A stretch of DNA of 64,000 nucleotides from Hyaloperonospora brassicae. Its lineage: Eukaryota; Oomycota; Peronosporomycetes; Peronosporales; Peronosporaceae. The stretch is taken from contig CANTFL010000108.1 in assembly GCA_947650285.1 (NCBI GenBank), forward strand, positions 222,408 through 286,407, read 5' to 3'. How positions within the stretch are numbered: position 1 is the stretch's first letter; each line of letters starts with the position of its first letter. The translations under genes were made by a program, and so were the position numbers. A model generated the notes under the pieces. It was given only the letters and a program-made list of their open reading frames with translations, had not been told where the DNA came from and did no database searches. Below are positions 1 to 10,700 of this stretch, piece after piece.

Positions 1-352
1 ACCGCATCTGCGCGACTCGCTGCAGGGCCAATCGATTGGTAATGAGCCCGACCACCTGATGCTCTCTGTTGACCACGACAAGCGACGCCGAGTTCTCGTT
101 CTGCATGAGGCACCTGACCGCATCGTCCAGCGTCTCGTCCTCGTGGATGTAGTTCGTCTGTTTGCTGCGAAACTGTTTGGACACTTCGAGCAGATCCGCT
201 ACGTTCATACGGGACGGAGAAAACAGTAGCGAAGCGCTGGAGCAACGACGCAGGGGACCAGTCAACGAGCGAAAACCGCAGACGACGCGGGCGGAGCGGG
301 ACGAACGCCGCCCGCGACGCCAGTGCCGACTAAATGCTGCGAGTCGCTGCAT
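1..352 (-). CDS. CBS-domain protein, probably mitochondrial (5' part only)
   Basis: The open frame on the minus strand starts at the ATG at 350-352 and runs off the left edge without a stop (117 codons seen). The first ~48 residues are rich in Arg, Ser and Ala, lack acidic residues and begin MQRLAAFSRHWRRGRR, which is typical of a mitochondrial presequence. From residue ~49 (MNVADLLEVSKQ) a CBS domain follows, with the expected pattern: an ETLDDAVRCLMQNENSASL stretch, then VVVNREHQVVGLITNR. CBS domains usually bind adenosine nucleotides and regulate the protein they belong to. The internal Met at 206-208 could be an alternative start, but the upstream frame is open and presequence-like, so the longer start is preferred. 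This is the best candidate for an ordinary housekeeping gene in the window. Its C-terminal half lies outside, so whether it is a stand-alone CBS pair is unknown. Confidence 0.8.
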   Translation of the reverse strand, partial: MQRLAAFSRHWRRGRRSSRSARVVCGFRSLTGPLRRCSSASLLFSPSRMNVADLLEVSKQFRSKQTNYIHEDETLDDAVRCLMQNENSASLVVVNREHQVVGLITNRLALQRVAQMR

Positions 353-761
353 GAAAATTTAGTTTTTTTCGTACCGCGGGCTGGAAAGAGTGCCAAAAAA
401 GTGCGTTTTTGGGAGCAATACCTTCACGTTTCACAAAGCCGTCAACACTTGGCATGTAGAATACCAAACATTCTGAGCAGTTGGTACCGCGGTAACAGCT
501 CGTTGCCCAAGTCAAGCTTTGTTCATGGCGATTTGCTCATACCGATTTGGGGCAGTTTTGTATACCGTAATCCTGTATTGCAACATCGAGTAGTGCGAAA
601 GGCTCTGCTCAACATCGAGCGCCGTAAGTCGACTGCTGCACCTCAGTCGTTTTGCGGCATATCCGACGGTATTTCCTCTAATCGAACGAGCCCCTGCATT
701 AGCATGCAATCGAGTCGTTGCTCCTACTACTGTGCAATAGCCAGTTCTCGTGGCACCGTCG
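353..761. other. Upstream region of the CBS gene, nothing recognised
   Basis: Open frames exist on both strands here, but none shows domain-like sequence. The stretch next to 352 should contain the promoter of the CBS gene. No clear Inr or TATA-like motif could be assigned with confidence. Confidence 0.4.
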
Positions 762-1180
762 TTGTTGCTAGCTGACTTCAAAGAGGAAAAGTTGGCCTTC
801 CGATGTGAACATGTGGAACATTTTATTGCGACACGAGACGATCGCGATCTGGCCAAACAACTTACTCTACTGCGAGTGACGGGCGCCGACGATTTGGAAG
901 ATAATCTGCGTGCCTATTAACTGATGGAGGCGCGTCAGCTGACAGCGTCGATGGGGTCAAGCAAGTAACATCCGCGATTGGCCTTTTGTCCGAATCCGAT
1001 CCCACAAAGTCGACTCGAGCAGTGCGCACGATCCGGATGGAGAGCGAAAATGGCTCGTCGGAGTCGGATTCGAGTGAATCGAAAGAAGATGCGGATCAGC
1101 GTCGCATTTGTGTGACATCCGCATCCGACCAAGCGAGGTCGGACCAAGTTCGTCGCCTGCGGCAGATTGATGCGGCTTGA
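762..1180 (+). pseudogene. Retrotransposon gag fragment
   Basis: A plus-strand reading from about 762 gives a segment like DFKEEKLAFRCEHVEHF followed by RDLAKQLTLLRVTGADDLED. It ends at TAA 918-920 and resumes in frame with MEARQLTASMGSSK until TAA at ~966. After a frame change it continues as a Ser/Asp/Glu-rich stretch (MESENGSSESDSSESKED) to a stop at ~1180. The charged helical segment followed by an acidic low-complexity tail resembles the gag region of oomycete LTR retrotransposons as I remember them. I saw no protease, reverse transcriptase or LTR next to it, so it is an isolated decayed fragment. The family call is by resemblance, not by a search. Confidence 0.45.
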
Positions 1181-1245
1181 GGTGATGCGCCTGATCGCGG
1201 GGAGCGATCGAGAGCGTGTATCCATTTCGGATTGTCAAATCGGCT

Positions 1246-1361
1246 GCCATCCTCTCAATGTATACGCATGTTAGGAGCCCAAAGCGTCGATAAACATTTT
1301 TGGGTGTATCGTAGCCATCCTCTCAGCGTCTAAGTAGTTCAGGAGCCCAAAGGGTCGATAA
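1246..1361. repeat. Two-copy direct repeat, period 68 bp
   Basis: GCCATCCTCTCA begins at 1246 and again at 1314. Both copies run on through AGGAGCCCAAAG and GTCGATAAA with a few mismatches. It directly follows the gag fossil and may be the remnant of an LTR or a non-coding part of that element. Confidence 0.6.
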
Positions 1362-1900
1362 AATGTGTAAAGATCCATTTTGAGAATTGTTGCACCTCCA
1401 GGTACCGAAGTCTGATTTAAAGTCATCACGATTACGCGTACTGCCGTCGATTTCTGTCTTGGCGGTCCTCGATCGAAAAAGAGGACGCTATTATATATTG
1501 CACGTACATTATGACGCCCTCGCGTTTGACGATGGCGTATCCCGTGCTAGTTTCACCAAGCTGACACCCTGGTAGCAATTAAAATCTCCAGCGATAGTAG
1601 ATGGATGCCGATTTTTGGCGCATAACATGCGTTCTTCAGCTCCTGTCAAACTTGGCGATATTTACTTTCACTCTAGCCTCACATTTCAGCGTCTGGAAAT
1701 TCGCAGCGCACTCTTGTCCGGCTGGACTATGCCATCCTGTTCGTCGCATTCTTCCTACTCGTACGGCATGTACGCGTAGCGGACCAGTTCCGTGATAGCC
1801 CCTGGGTCTACTATCTAGTCTTAATCTAGTTGCTCTCCTGCCATCATCCCCGCCAGTGCCCACCTTGAGAACGCATCACTGTCTTCCTTGTTCGGGAAGT
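1362..1900. other. No recognisable gene
   Basis: There are short open frames on both strands (for example 1387-1575 plus), but no domain, repeat or RNA gene I can support. Confidence 0.4.
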
Positions 1901-1913
1901 TTTGCGAGATGTG

Positions 1914-2630
1914 TCATAACCTGCTGTAAAGTACGCAGATCCGAATCTCAGCGTGTCTTTCGTTTTCCGCTGAAGCAACTTTGACTGGCTTTACTGATCG
2001 CCTTCCATCATCACCGTATGTTTGCGCCCATTGTGGTATATTCACCACGTGGACCACACAATCGGTCTTCTCTTTGTCATATTGACTCGCTCGCACTGGC
2101 CTAAACTCTGGTCTTGAATGCAGGAACAGGCTCTCGGGTATCAATGACAAAGACAATCCTGTCGCATTTCGAGCCTCCATTAGGTACATGTAGTGTAAAT
2201 GCGACATGTCACCACTTTCCTTTTCTTTTTGGTCCTCAAGAACCCAATACTATTGCACTCGTGAAGCTTTTGTAGACCGCTAACTTCATTGCTTCAAGAG
2301 TGTAGCTTAAAGTCGGCTCGATCTCCAACCACTCATCTAGAAGTCGAATAAATAACTCTTCTGACTCTCCGCGGAGGCATCCTTCAAAAAGGCTTATTCC
2401 AACATCTCTACTCACCAGCACATACAAAATTGCTGCGGCATATCGATCTCGCCACGGAAGACACGGGCCCAGTGGCTGAACATAGATTTCACCCCTCTAT
2501 AAAGCTCATTTGTTGTGAACACCTTCATGTTGATCTTCGCATCCTCAGTGGAGGGAGAGGGTTCGCGCTTCTCATCCGTTGAATGGCCTCTCCTCTCCTT
2601 CGAGAGTTGCGCTCGCACACAAGAAAACCC
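1914..2630 (-). pseudogene. Unrecognised broken gene
   Basis: Three overlapping minus-strand frames follow one another as if one coding region had been broken. 2618-2412 contains MKVFTTNELYRGVKSMFSHW. 2427-2236 continues as VSRDVGISLFEGCLRGESEE and ends at TAG or TAA near 2236. 2207-1914 contains MSHLHYMYLMEARNATGLSL. Residue composition is protein-like (mixed hydrophobic and acidic helices), unlike the surrounding frames. I do not recognise a family. It lies just outside the left end of MULE-A, so it may be flanking host sequence or an older element. Frame changes near 2415 and 2225 argue against an intact gene, although introns cannot be excluded. Confidence 0.3.
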
Positions 2631-2748
2631 ATTTGTCGGTGCCGCGGCTGCTTCTTCCGATCTCCTGGGATCTTCTTGTCTGTGTGTGTGCCAATGGTGG
2701 AAAATGTATTTGTTTGCGAACTCATCGGGTTTTAAGTTTAATCTAAAG

Positions 2749-2895
2749 GGCCACGACTAGAGGCACACCCCATTTTTGCTACGGGCACACCCGCCCGCCT
2801 AAAATGATGATGAAGAGGACTTCACAATTTATGGTGCAGAATAAGTAAACACGTAGTCACTTATTGCTGCTCGATATATCCCGATCTTAAACAGT
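2749..2895 (+). repeat. MULE-A left terminal inverted repeat
   Basis: It begins GGCCACGACTAG. About 100 bp are inverted at the right end of MULE-A (6400-6499). The first ~145 bp, up to ATCTTAAACAG, recur at 49,022 and at 49,167, and inverted at about 59,300-59,458. Confidence 0.8.
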
Positions 2896-3100
2896 TATTG
2901 CACTCATGCGCGAGATCGTATCAATCCATCTTGGCCAGGGCGGTATTTAAACGGGCTAAGCCTGCTGGAGTCTCTACCGTCTCGAAGACGGTATACAATC
3001 CATCGGTACGATTCCAAGATCCACCCTTGGCAGTGGCAACGACATTCGAGTTTCTACGTGCTCACAGTCACGAGTCGTTATGAAGATGTTATCAACATGC
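2890..3100 (-). pseudogene. Fragment shared with MULE-B next to its Myb-like pseudogene
   Basis: This stretch (CACTCATGCG ... CCATCTTGGCCAGGGCGGTATTTAAAC ... CTCACAGTCACGAGTCGT) is an inverted, diverged copy of about 59,100-59,290. There it forms the 5' flank and first codons of the Myb/SANT-like pseudogene. The minus-strand start region (ATG of MRVSMCSQSRVV in MULE-B) is recognisable here as the complement of the end of this segment. The rest of the Myb gene is absent from MULE-A. It is best read as the residue of a captured gene after an internal deletion. Confidence 0.5.
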
Positions 3101-3185
3101 ATTATCTTGGCATATGGCTGTTGGATTAATCTCTTAAGGTACGCCAAACAGTACACCATGTTTCACATGAATGTTAGCGTTTTGA

Positions 3186-3590
3186 ATGACGTCAAATGAC
3201 AGGTGCGCCTCTGCAGCACCTCCGCTACTCCACAAATACAATTTGATTGAGAGCCAATGCGATGCCAATAAGCACAACAGTGACCATCCACAGTTCGTGG
3301 CTGAACTCGGACGCTTTTTTCAGCTGCAGTGGACTCTGCTTGGAAATACCTCTGCTTATGGCTGCCTCGGTCTTACTTAGCAGACAACCACCCCAGCATA
3401 TTCTCCTCCTTCTTCTGCTCTGCCACTTTTTTTTTGTTTAACATCAACATGACTTCACGAATTTTCGCATCCGTTCAGAGGTGAGTTGCAGCTCGAGTGG
3501 GCTACTCCTTAGATTCCTCGGGGCAAGGACAAGCACGTACCGCGTGCAGTATTTGTGGAATTACAGCTAACGTCTGTGACGAGGTACGTA
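3186..3590 (-). pseudogene. Captured fragment of a gene for a C-terminally membrane-anchored protein
   Basis: On the minus strand the end of this segment reads ...LQLKKASEFSHELW, then a hydrophobic stretch MVTVVLIGIALALNQIVF, then VE and a stop (TAG near 3244). That is a typical tail anchor with a two-residue lumenal end. Upstream it is Lys/Glu-rich and helical. The same segment occurs inverted in MULE-B at about 49,265-49,665, where the upstream part is better preserved. Both copies are frameshifted. It is not a transposase domain, so it is probably a piece of a host gene picked up by the transposon. The parent gene was not identified. Confidence 0.5.
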
Positions 3591-3998
3591 CCAATCCATA
3601 CCGTTGACCGTCCCACCCCGGGCAGATAATGTCGGGTAGGAAGATGCTAAGAACGGTTACTTACAAGGTCATTGTGCGATTGAAAGGGTATGACTACCAA
3701 ATACTATACCGGGTGCGAAAACTTGCATGGGTTGCACAGAAAAGATATATGGCTAACAATGCTTGGGGTGGAGGTACATGATTATGACTGGGTGTGCTCT
3801 AGCTTGAACGGCTATCACTCAGTTTATAGTGGCAAAGATAAATTGGTTTTTACTGTTTTTCTCCTTGATTTTGGTCTCGTCGGAAGTTGTGGAGCCTTGT
3901 AAGTCAATGTTACCTGCACTCTCTGATCGAGCACACGGACGTGGTTGTAGTGCAGAAAAATGAAGCCATCTGTAGCTCGATAATCAATCCAAATCGAA

Positions 3999-6254
3999 TT
4001 ATAGCTCAATTAATTTCGTCGCTGACGACGTCGCTGCATTTTGATGAATCGCGGATGCAAACGTGGAAGGTGAGATACAATTTGGACAGCTCTTCGAGTT
4101 TTTGCAGTGATTGACGCCACCACATGCGCTACATTCCTCCGCTTTCCTCCGCTTCTGCGATTGTTCCACGTATTCAAATCCAGACAAATTTCTTTTTGTC
4201 GAGGTGCTTGGGAGACCCTTGGTCCTCACAGCTTCTGGTTCCTGAATCGGACAGGGCAACAGCTGGGACAGATGGTGGAGATGCTCAATAGTTGCTCTCT
4301 GTTGGTGATCCGGTAACTTCGCCACATTGTTGGCTAATTGTTCTATCACAACATGCAAATGATCTTCGGGTTTCTCAAAGCATCAGGACAAAGAGGAATA
4401 CGTTCCACAATGAGCCAGTGGGGATGAAAGTCGTTCAAGCTTCATCGCTTATCCTCGCTGATCCAATTTCTGAGCCGGTGATGGCATGTCATACCCCAGA
4501 CTGTCGTGAACGCATGGGAGCATATCTTGTCATCAGATTGGACCGGTCTGCGTGCGTATTCCAGCTGCAGCCCGATCAAAGGTAAATAAAGAGATGTTAA
4601 ACTTTGCCAGCATCATCACATGTTTGACTTGCCTTCTCGTGGACTTTGCTCAAAGCAAAATTTGAAACGCTTTTTGTGACGTTCTGAAAGATGTCCGTAT
4701 TCGGGAAGGGTAGGCAAACAGAGGGGTCTGCATTTGATCGCTCGCGCGTTTTGCGCGGTAATCTGTCAGGAAACCTTCAATCGACACCTTGATCCTCTTG
4801 CAGCATTGAAACAAATCAATAATGCTCGTGCCAAGACACGTTTTCAGCCAGCTGTGAGAGCTTCCACCACGTGAAGCAACAGCATGCCCAAAGTGAGTGA
4901 CGTTGTTGGTCCATGCCGCAACAATTTTTTTCTCGTAAGGATATATCCACGTGTCGTCCAAGTATTTAAGCGCTTCCTGGTACATTTGGTAGCGAGTGTG
5001 GAAACTGGACCAGAGCTCATTAAATAGAGTTTCTGTCTATGCATGCACTATCTAAAAAATGATATCAGCATGATGGACTACAAGTTTGGTGAAGGTTGCA
5101 AAATAAAATCTTCTTACCGCTGCCCAGTCTTTCATGAACTGTTCGTGATTGCTGCCAAGACGGACCTTGCAATATTAGGTGATGTTCTTCTCAATATGTC
5201 ACACACACAACAAAATCGAGGCCTCAGGAAATTGATACTGCAATGCCAAGATCAGGGCAAGTTCCCGATCAACTGCAAAGACTTTTGGCAGAGCATCGAT
5301 GTGGAAAAGTTTGTACAAGAACCCAACAGCAGTCCTGTATGATTCTTCGTTCTCGTTTTTCATGAAAACGAAGACCGCGGAGAATGTGGTGTGCAATGCG
5401 GTGGAACCGACGACGTGCAGGATAGTCAAACGGTATTTGTTTGTCTTGCAGGTGGAACCCAAGACTTACACGTCGTGGTTGAGTCTCATTAACTCCGCCA
5501 TTGCCGGGTGTGCAAAAAAGCAATGTGTTACACGTCCACAATCGTCCAAAACCAGCTCAATTTCATAGGTATCATCCCAGAAAGCTTTGACCAGCACTTT
5601 GACCGGACTCTTGCCGTTAAGCTCCTTTTTGGTCAGCTGCTGAATGGTGTTGTAAATCTTTTCATGGGAAACTTTACACCATGTGTCACTTTCGACTGAT
5701 TTTGAATGCTTCGTGGAGGCACCGTTGCGTCAAGAAGTCCCTCGATAATTGCAACCAGCTCGTGCGAGAGCTTTTGGTGGGTTGAATGCCCGGCCAGATG
5801 CAACAAAGGATTGTGGTTGTGGTTGGCGGTGGTGATGCAGAAGGTCCAAGTTCCGTCCGATTTCGCATCGCCGCGCCCTTTAAATGGGCATTCCATTAAC
5901 CTGATTGATGTCCGTCGCTTTCTTTCACCATTGATGAGGTTATGACTGTTCTTGTACGTCCCGCCGCGATCGCGCTTATGGTAGACCTGTTGAAGACCCC
6001 GCCTCGTTTTCTTTAATCTTGCAACGACGATGGTATACCCTTGGGTAGACGCAAAACCGTTTAACTTCGTCTCCATCTCGTTCCTGAAAGTAAAGCTGGA
6101 ACCAACGAGAGCGGGACGTGGAGGTTGGAGATGTTACAGCGCCGATTGTCTCTCTCTTGGGTCTTCGCACGCCATCTTGGTGGTCCAGCTTGTGCGTGTC
6201 AGTGGTCGGTGTTTTCCTTTTGAATAGTATGCTTATGAGGGGACATAGATGCAA
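3999..6254 (-). pseudogene. FAR1-type MULE transposase (dead copy)
   Basis: The order of pieces on the minus strand matches the family. The N-terminal FAR1-like DNA-binding region is at 6076-5633, with LNGFASTQGYTIVVAR, DRGGTYKN, RLMECPFKGRG and ANHNHNPLLHLAGH. The core follows at about 5560-5150 (STCKTNKYRLTILHVVG, then VFAVDRELALILALQ, then a Cys of the usual LLCxWH motif). A C-terminal part is at 4985-4650 (YLDDTWIYPYEKKIVAAW). A tail with a Cys/His cluster ([18 protein letters not shown]) is at 4358-3999. The family acts as a DDE transposase in the nucleus. Here the usual DCTYKTN motif reads GSTCKTN, so the first catalytic Asp is lost (GAT to GGT), while the second Asp (VDRE) is kept. Several frameshifts separate the blocks. 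Confidence 0.8.
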
Positions 6255-6399
6255 TTACTCGGCTAAGATAGTTATTAGAGACATGTTCTTATTCTATTGA
6301 AGTAGATAAAAATCATCTCCTTATCCTCCAGAGCCTAAACAATTCAATCACAGCATTTTGGTTTAGTGGGATTTGTTAAACTAAAATCGACTGTATACG

Positions 6400-6499
6400 T
6401 ACATTATTCTGCATTATAATATGTGAAGTCCTTTCCATCATCATTTTAGGCGAGCGGGTTTGCCCCTAGCAAAAGTGGGGTGTGCTTCTAGTCGTGGCC
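6400..6499 (-). repeat. MULE-A right terminal inverted repeat
   Basis: This is the inverted counterpart of 2749-2850. It contains CATCATCATTTTAGGCGAGC, then the G/T-rich block, and ends CTAGTCGTGGCC. Confidence 0.8.
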
Positions 6500-6583
6500 A
6501 TAAAAATTCCCCACGTCCTAGTAAACTCATTTTAATGTGGTACACATAAAACCACGCGTCCTTAATCATGTTCGTTTTTACAT

Positions 6584-6733
6584 TTTACGGCCGTGACCAA
6601 CCCCCACCCTGTTTGGGCAGCCGCGGAGAGGGTTCTGCCGCGGGCGTGCTGCGCTTGCAGCCACCAGTTGCAGGCGCAGGCGCGATAAATGAGTACTTAA
6701 ACGCGTCTTTGTATCGTCGGTCGTGGCCGTAAA
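6584..6733. repeat. 150-bp segment with inverted 15-bp ends
   Basis: TTTACGGCCGTGACC at 6584 and GGTCGTGGCCGTAAA ending at 6733 are inverted copies with two mismatches. The interior is unusually GC-rich for this region (CAGCCGCGGAGAGG, CCGCGGGCG). It could be a miniature inverted-repeat element or a regulatory relic. There is no coding evidence. Confidence 0.4.
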
Positions 6734-6747
6734 CACAGTCAGTCGGT

Positions 6748-7008
6748 GCTAATGTTGTTGATATTAATGGTTTTTCTTTTGCTATTGTTGTTTCAGTTGC
6801 TATTGTTGATGCTTTTGCTGCTACCGTGGATGCTGCTACTACTGTTGCCGCTGCTTATACTGTTTTGTAAATGATGCTACTGTTGCTGCTGCTGATGTTG
6901 TTGTTGTAGGTGATGCGGTTGCTGTTGGTGTTGCTCTGTAGATGATGCTTCTGCTACTGATTTTGATGCTGTTGTATTTGTTGTAGGTGCTGCTGTTGAT
7001 AATAATGA
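6748..7008. repeat. Degenerate GTT/GCT triplet microsatellite
   Basis: About 260 bp consist almost entirely of GTT, GCT, GAT and TGC triplets. The minus strand would read as CAG/CAA/AAC runs, but TGTAAA and TGTAG interruptions place stops in each plus frame. There is no flanking coding sequence, so it is scored as a decayed microsatellite and not as a polyglutamine gene. Confidence 0.7.
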
Positions 7009-7403
7009 TATTATACTTGTGAAATTACATTACCTTCCTGCCTATCAATTTTGATACCTATAAACACATGTTCATATCAATGGACCCCAATTAATCTATT
7101 CTTTCTGTCTAGCTCTCATTGATGGCTTCAATGTCTGCAGACTTCGTCGTATGCAGGCCTAATTCAGGGAAGAAACGTGCGATGATGCCTAAAGCGTATT
7201 CGTCAAACTAGGACGTGAGGCATTTTTCATTTTCCAATTATCTGGGGCAATTTATTATTTTCATGATTAAATGGGGCATTTTTATTTTCCCATCATTTAA
7301 TCCTAAGTCGGTAATGCGACAGCCAAAAATACTGTCTATCATCCGCCAATGCACAAGATCTCGAAAGAGTTGACCTCATCGATAGGGGTAGACGTTCGGT
7401 CAG

Positions 7404-7784
7404 TCAGTGCGTTAATTTTTTGACGAGGCTAGGTTTGTAACTTTTAGAAGCTGTTGTGGTATGTAAGCTTTCTTTGTTGTCAGTTTCCACCACTTTCATT
7501 ATCCGCCGTGGATATCTGTCGCTACGTAATGAGCCACAAATTACTACAATGACCCGCACGCATAGTTGTAGTCGTAACAGAGGGTAACCGTGTGGATTCA
7601 CAGCATGATATGATGGGCACTGAAACTCAAGCGTATTCCGGTAGTGTCGTATATCTTCTTCTGTAAGAGCAAAACGGTTCTTTTGATTATTGTAGATTTG
7701 ACCAGCGAGATGGCAATTCACTAATTTGTCGCTGGCGCCTTCGCGGGTGGTAAAGCAGACAAAATACATCCAGCGCAGTGTCAA
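7404..7784 (-). CDS. Hypothetical ORF, 126 aa
   Basis: The open frame from ATG at 7784 to a stop at 7404 contains CHLAGQIYNNQKNRFALTEE and a Cys-containing hydrophobic centre. I recognise no domain, signal peptide or membrane segment. It stands alone between repeat debris and the AT-rich region. It may be a chance ORF, and the low confidence reflects that. Confidence 0.2.
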   Translation of the reverse strand: MTLRWMYFVCFTTREGASDKLVNCHLAGQIYNNQKNRFALTEEDIRHYRNTLEFQCPSYHAVNPHGYPLLRLQLCVRVIVVICGSLRSDRYPRRIMKVVETDNKESLHTTTASKSYKPSLVKKLTH

Positions 7785-10700
7785 AGCATAGCTACATAAC
7801 GATGTACATATCCTGAGAAACGACTTGAGAAAGGAGAATAAGACGAATTATCGAGAGCAGTTTGGAAGATAACAGAGCGAAAAGCTGACAAAACTTATCA
7901 GTTCTAATATAGACAGCAGTAACTTGAGGATTTTGGAGACATTGATTGGCAACGCCATCACGCTGCAGGACATTCGCATATGATGATAAACGATTGGAAA
8001 TTTATCGGTGATAAAGAGCTTTTGACGATAGATGACAAATAATTGGAAGCCGTTCACAAGCTGCTGATGAACTCATTTATAAAAAAAGGATTTTATTGGA
8101 TTTTGTTCCCAAAACTTGCAGATGACTGACTTGCTTCATTACTTTTCAAAGATATTAGCGCCCCAACACTGCTAGGACCTCGATCCTGCATCCGAGATAT
8201 CGTGTTATCGGTCGTATTCTTGTCTAGATAGATGTGGTATAGTTTACAAATACAGATTCGATGTAGTTGCGTAGCGCATTTGCCGATATGTGCGAAAAAA
8301 CTGTCCAAAGAAAAAAAGGTACACAACTAGATTCCCTTCATAAAGTATTTCAGTTTACTACGGGTCATCGAAATTCGCCTGCGAAATCAAAATATGGTCG
8401 ACAAGCACATAGCGCGCACGTATTTTATTTGTAGCATAAACCGTGATAAAACAAGGTGCGAACGGGCCTGGTGATGATTTTTTCTATCCGGACATTAACA
8501 CCTCTAAGGTGAAAATTTGTTGTGGCACTGTTTTTTGTAGTGAGACCTATTGTGTACATAGCTTAAAACCTTATCTGTTTAGTGTACTTCATGTAAATAT
8601 TATAAAATGGGTAGCGATACTAACCCTATCATTTAAAGAGTTGGCTTCACCGGCTTATCAAAATTCTATATTAAACTTTCCAAAAGGTCTGAAATATATT
8701 TTAAAGGCTGTAATGTCAACAGAGCTAGTAGTAAAAGTATGAATGACGTATGTTAAGGAATACTACTTCAAAACCTCCATTCCGCCCTAACTACACATTC
8801 ATAATCATTTGGTACGACTTTGAATGCCTTCGGCGACAACTCCGACATTTGTTTGTGATTGATCATTAGGATGCTCAAACGACTTGCATATATTTCAGAT
8901 TTAACTGAATTTGATACGATTGCTTTACATTCGCCGTTCTATATAAAGAAGCGGTGCATTCTTATCTCATCATTTATGGCAGATTAGTGTACAACGATAC
9001 ATTAGAACGTCTTTTACCAAAGTAGTAACATTCTGATCAAATGATACGTTCACTGCAATCTAATTTGTGCTACACAAGTGCATGAAAGAAGTCGACTCCC
9101 ACCGTCAATATAACCAAACGGGCATTCCCACTTATTCTTTAAGAATATTCAATCAACCGAGAATATCGTTTGCCTTCCACGTTCACCAGCCTTTGTCCCA
9201 ACGAAATTATTTTAAAAAATGCTGCACATTATGCTAATTATTTCACGTTATTGCCAGGCAGTATTTGAGCGCAAATAGTGCTGTATATAGTCATAGATTT
9301 GACAGGGAAGTAACTAACAAAATTATGATTAAAAAGGTAAAGCTAGGTTAAATGCTAAAACATAATTATATGAATTCATTTGCCTTTTATTGGTGCCTAT
9401 CGATTTTTATTGTCTATTTCTTAACGCTGTGCGTCTGATATTCTATGTACGTTTAGGCAGAGCGCTCAGTTTTTTTATTTGGACTTTCTCCCTCAATTGC
9501 TCGAGGCTCTTCGTACAACAAATTTCATGTTGCGCTTGTCTGTTATTTAGCGACACAATATCACGTTGTTGATATCAGTGGATCGATCAAACAGAAACTC
9601 GAGCTCGTGACTGTATCTCAGCAAATGTGAGACTTTTCGGTTACATCTTTTGATTGAGATGGGCTTGGCACCGTGGGTTACAACAGAAATATGTAATTCG
9701 CGCACCATCCACCTAAAAAAGTTTTGGTTTCATCCTACAACCAGCTGAAAATTAGTCCAGGATGAACGCGGAGTTTGTTTCGCAATGGAACAACTAAAGG
9801 TTTTATCTTTATATCGATAGGCGAAATGAAAATGACAGACGTAAGATTCGTTAAAGCAGACATGCACAAAACGAATAACATCTGTTCATACAATTAGTTC
9901 TATCTTTCCTAAAAAGATCGAATATGTTTGTTAATAGACTCTGCTTTAACTTTTATAATTGTAAATAGCTAATTATCATACTACCTTAAGCTTGTATGCG
10001 TAACAAAAAGATCGGCTGGAGGTAACTTCATGGGTCCTGATAATCATAACATTAATTGGTCAGTACGCATCTAGAATGGTTAAACTTCCAGGGGTTTGCC
10101 TCATTCATTTGCTAAGCAAATCTCACGCAAATCTTGATTTTAGTTTATGGAATTCGCCATCTACATGCTCAAGGATCGGCGACAGGCCGATGTGTGCTCA
10201 ATAGTCAGAGGTGTCATAACACCACCACATAATACGAATATCAATAATACAATCTAACTTTTACATATAGAAATTAGATAATATAATACGGAAAAAGAAA
10301 CGGGTTCTACAAGGTCACGAATGCTGTTCTTTAAATACGTTTATTACGATCTTATTGATTAGCACGGCGAGATAAAAGTTTTGGAAGTGAAGACGTCATA
10401 GCAGACACCCCCTTCCAAGTAGATGCCTCAGCTGCCAGGGTTGGTAGTTAAAACGGGTAAATTGTGTGGGTACACTCCTAAAAAGTCCTTAGTCGTTGAG
10501 CGCAGGATACAGAAAGATCTCACTTCTAATTTGATACAGCCACTGACGAGGCCCCTGGACGGGGCTGATACGCGTCTGGCGCGCGTTTTATATAAGTCAT
10601 TAACCATACTATCTAAATTTTACACAGATAAAGCATCCGTTCCAACAGTTCGACCGCTCATTTATGTGTCGCCCAAATCGCTATAATATCGCGATGAATA

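Larger units (their letters stand above)
2749..6499. mobile_element. MULE-A: Mutator-like DNA transposon with terminal inverted repeats
   Basis: The ends are inverted copies: GGCCACGACTAGAGGCACAC at 2749 and its complement ending GTCGTGGCC at 6499. Similarity continues inward for about 100 bp (through AAAATGATGATG, GGACTTCACA and TGCAGAATAA). The interior carries a FAR1/MULE transposase on the minus strand (about 3999-6250) and, near the left end, pieces of two unrelated genes that are also present in MULE-B. The flanking 9-mers (AATCTAAAG on the left, ATAAAAATT on the right) do not match, so no target-site duplication is visible. The transposase is frameshifted and lacks its first catalytic Asp, so the copy is dead on its own. 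Confidence 0.8.
6502..7227. repeat. Inverted 21-bp ends around a 0.7-kb unit (possible non-autonomous element)
   Basis: 6502-6522 (AAAAATTCCCCACGTCCTAGT, 21 bp, is matched at 19 of 21 positions) recurs in inverse orientation at 7207-7227. The interval has no transposase. It contains a smaller inverted pair (6584 and 6733) and a long degenerate triplet repeat. It lies immediately right of MULE-A, which may have inserted into its left end. No clear target duplication was found. Confidence 0.4.

Noticed and set aside
512..856. 114-codon minus-strand ORF beside the CBS gene
   Set aside because: No domain, and it overlaps the plus-strand gag-like reading, which is more convincing.
2749..6499. Target-site duplication for MULE-A
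   Set aside because: The flanking 9-mers do not match; claiming one would need arbitrary shifts.
6748..7008. Polyglutamine-type coding region on the minus strand
   Set aside because: Interrupted by stops and lacking flanking coding sequence; scored as a microsatellite.
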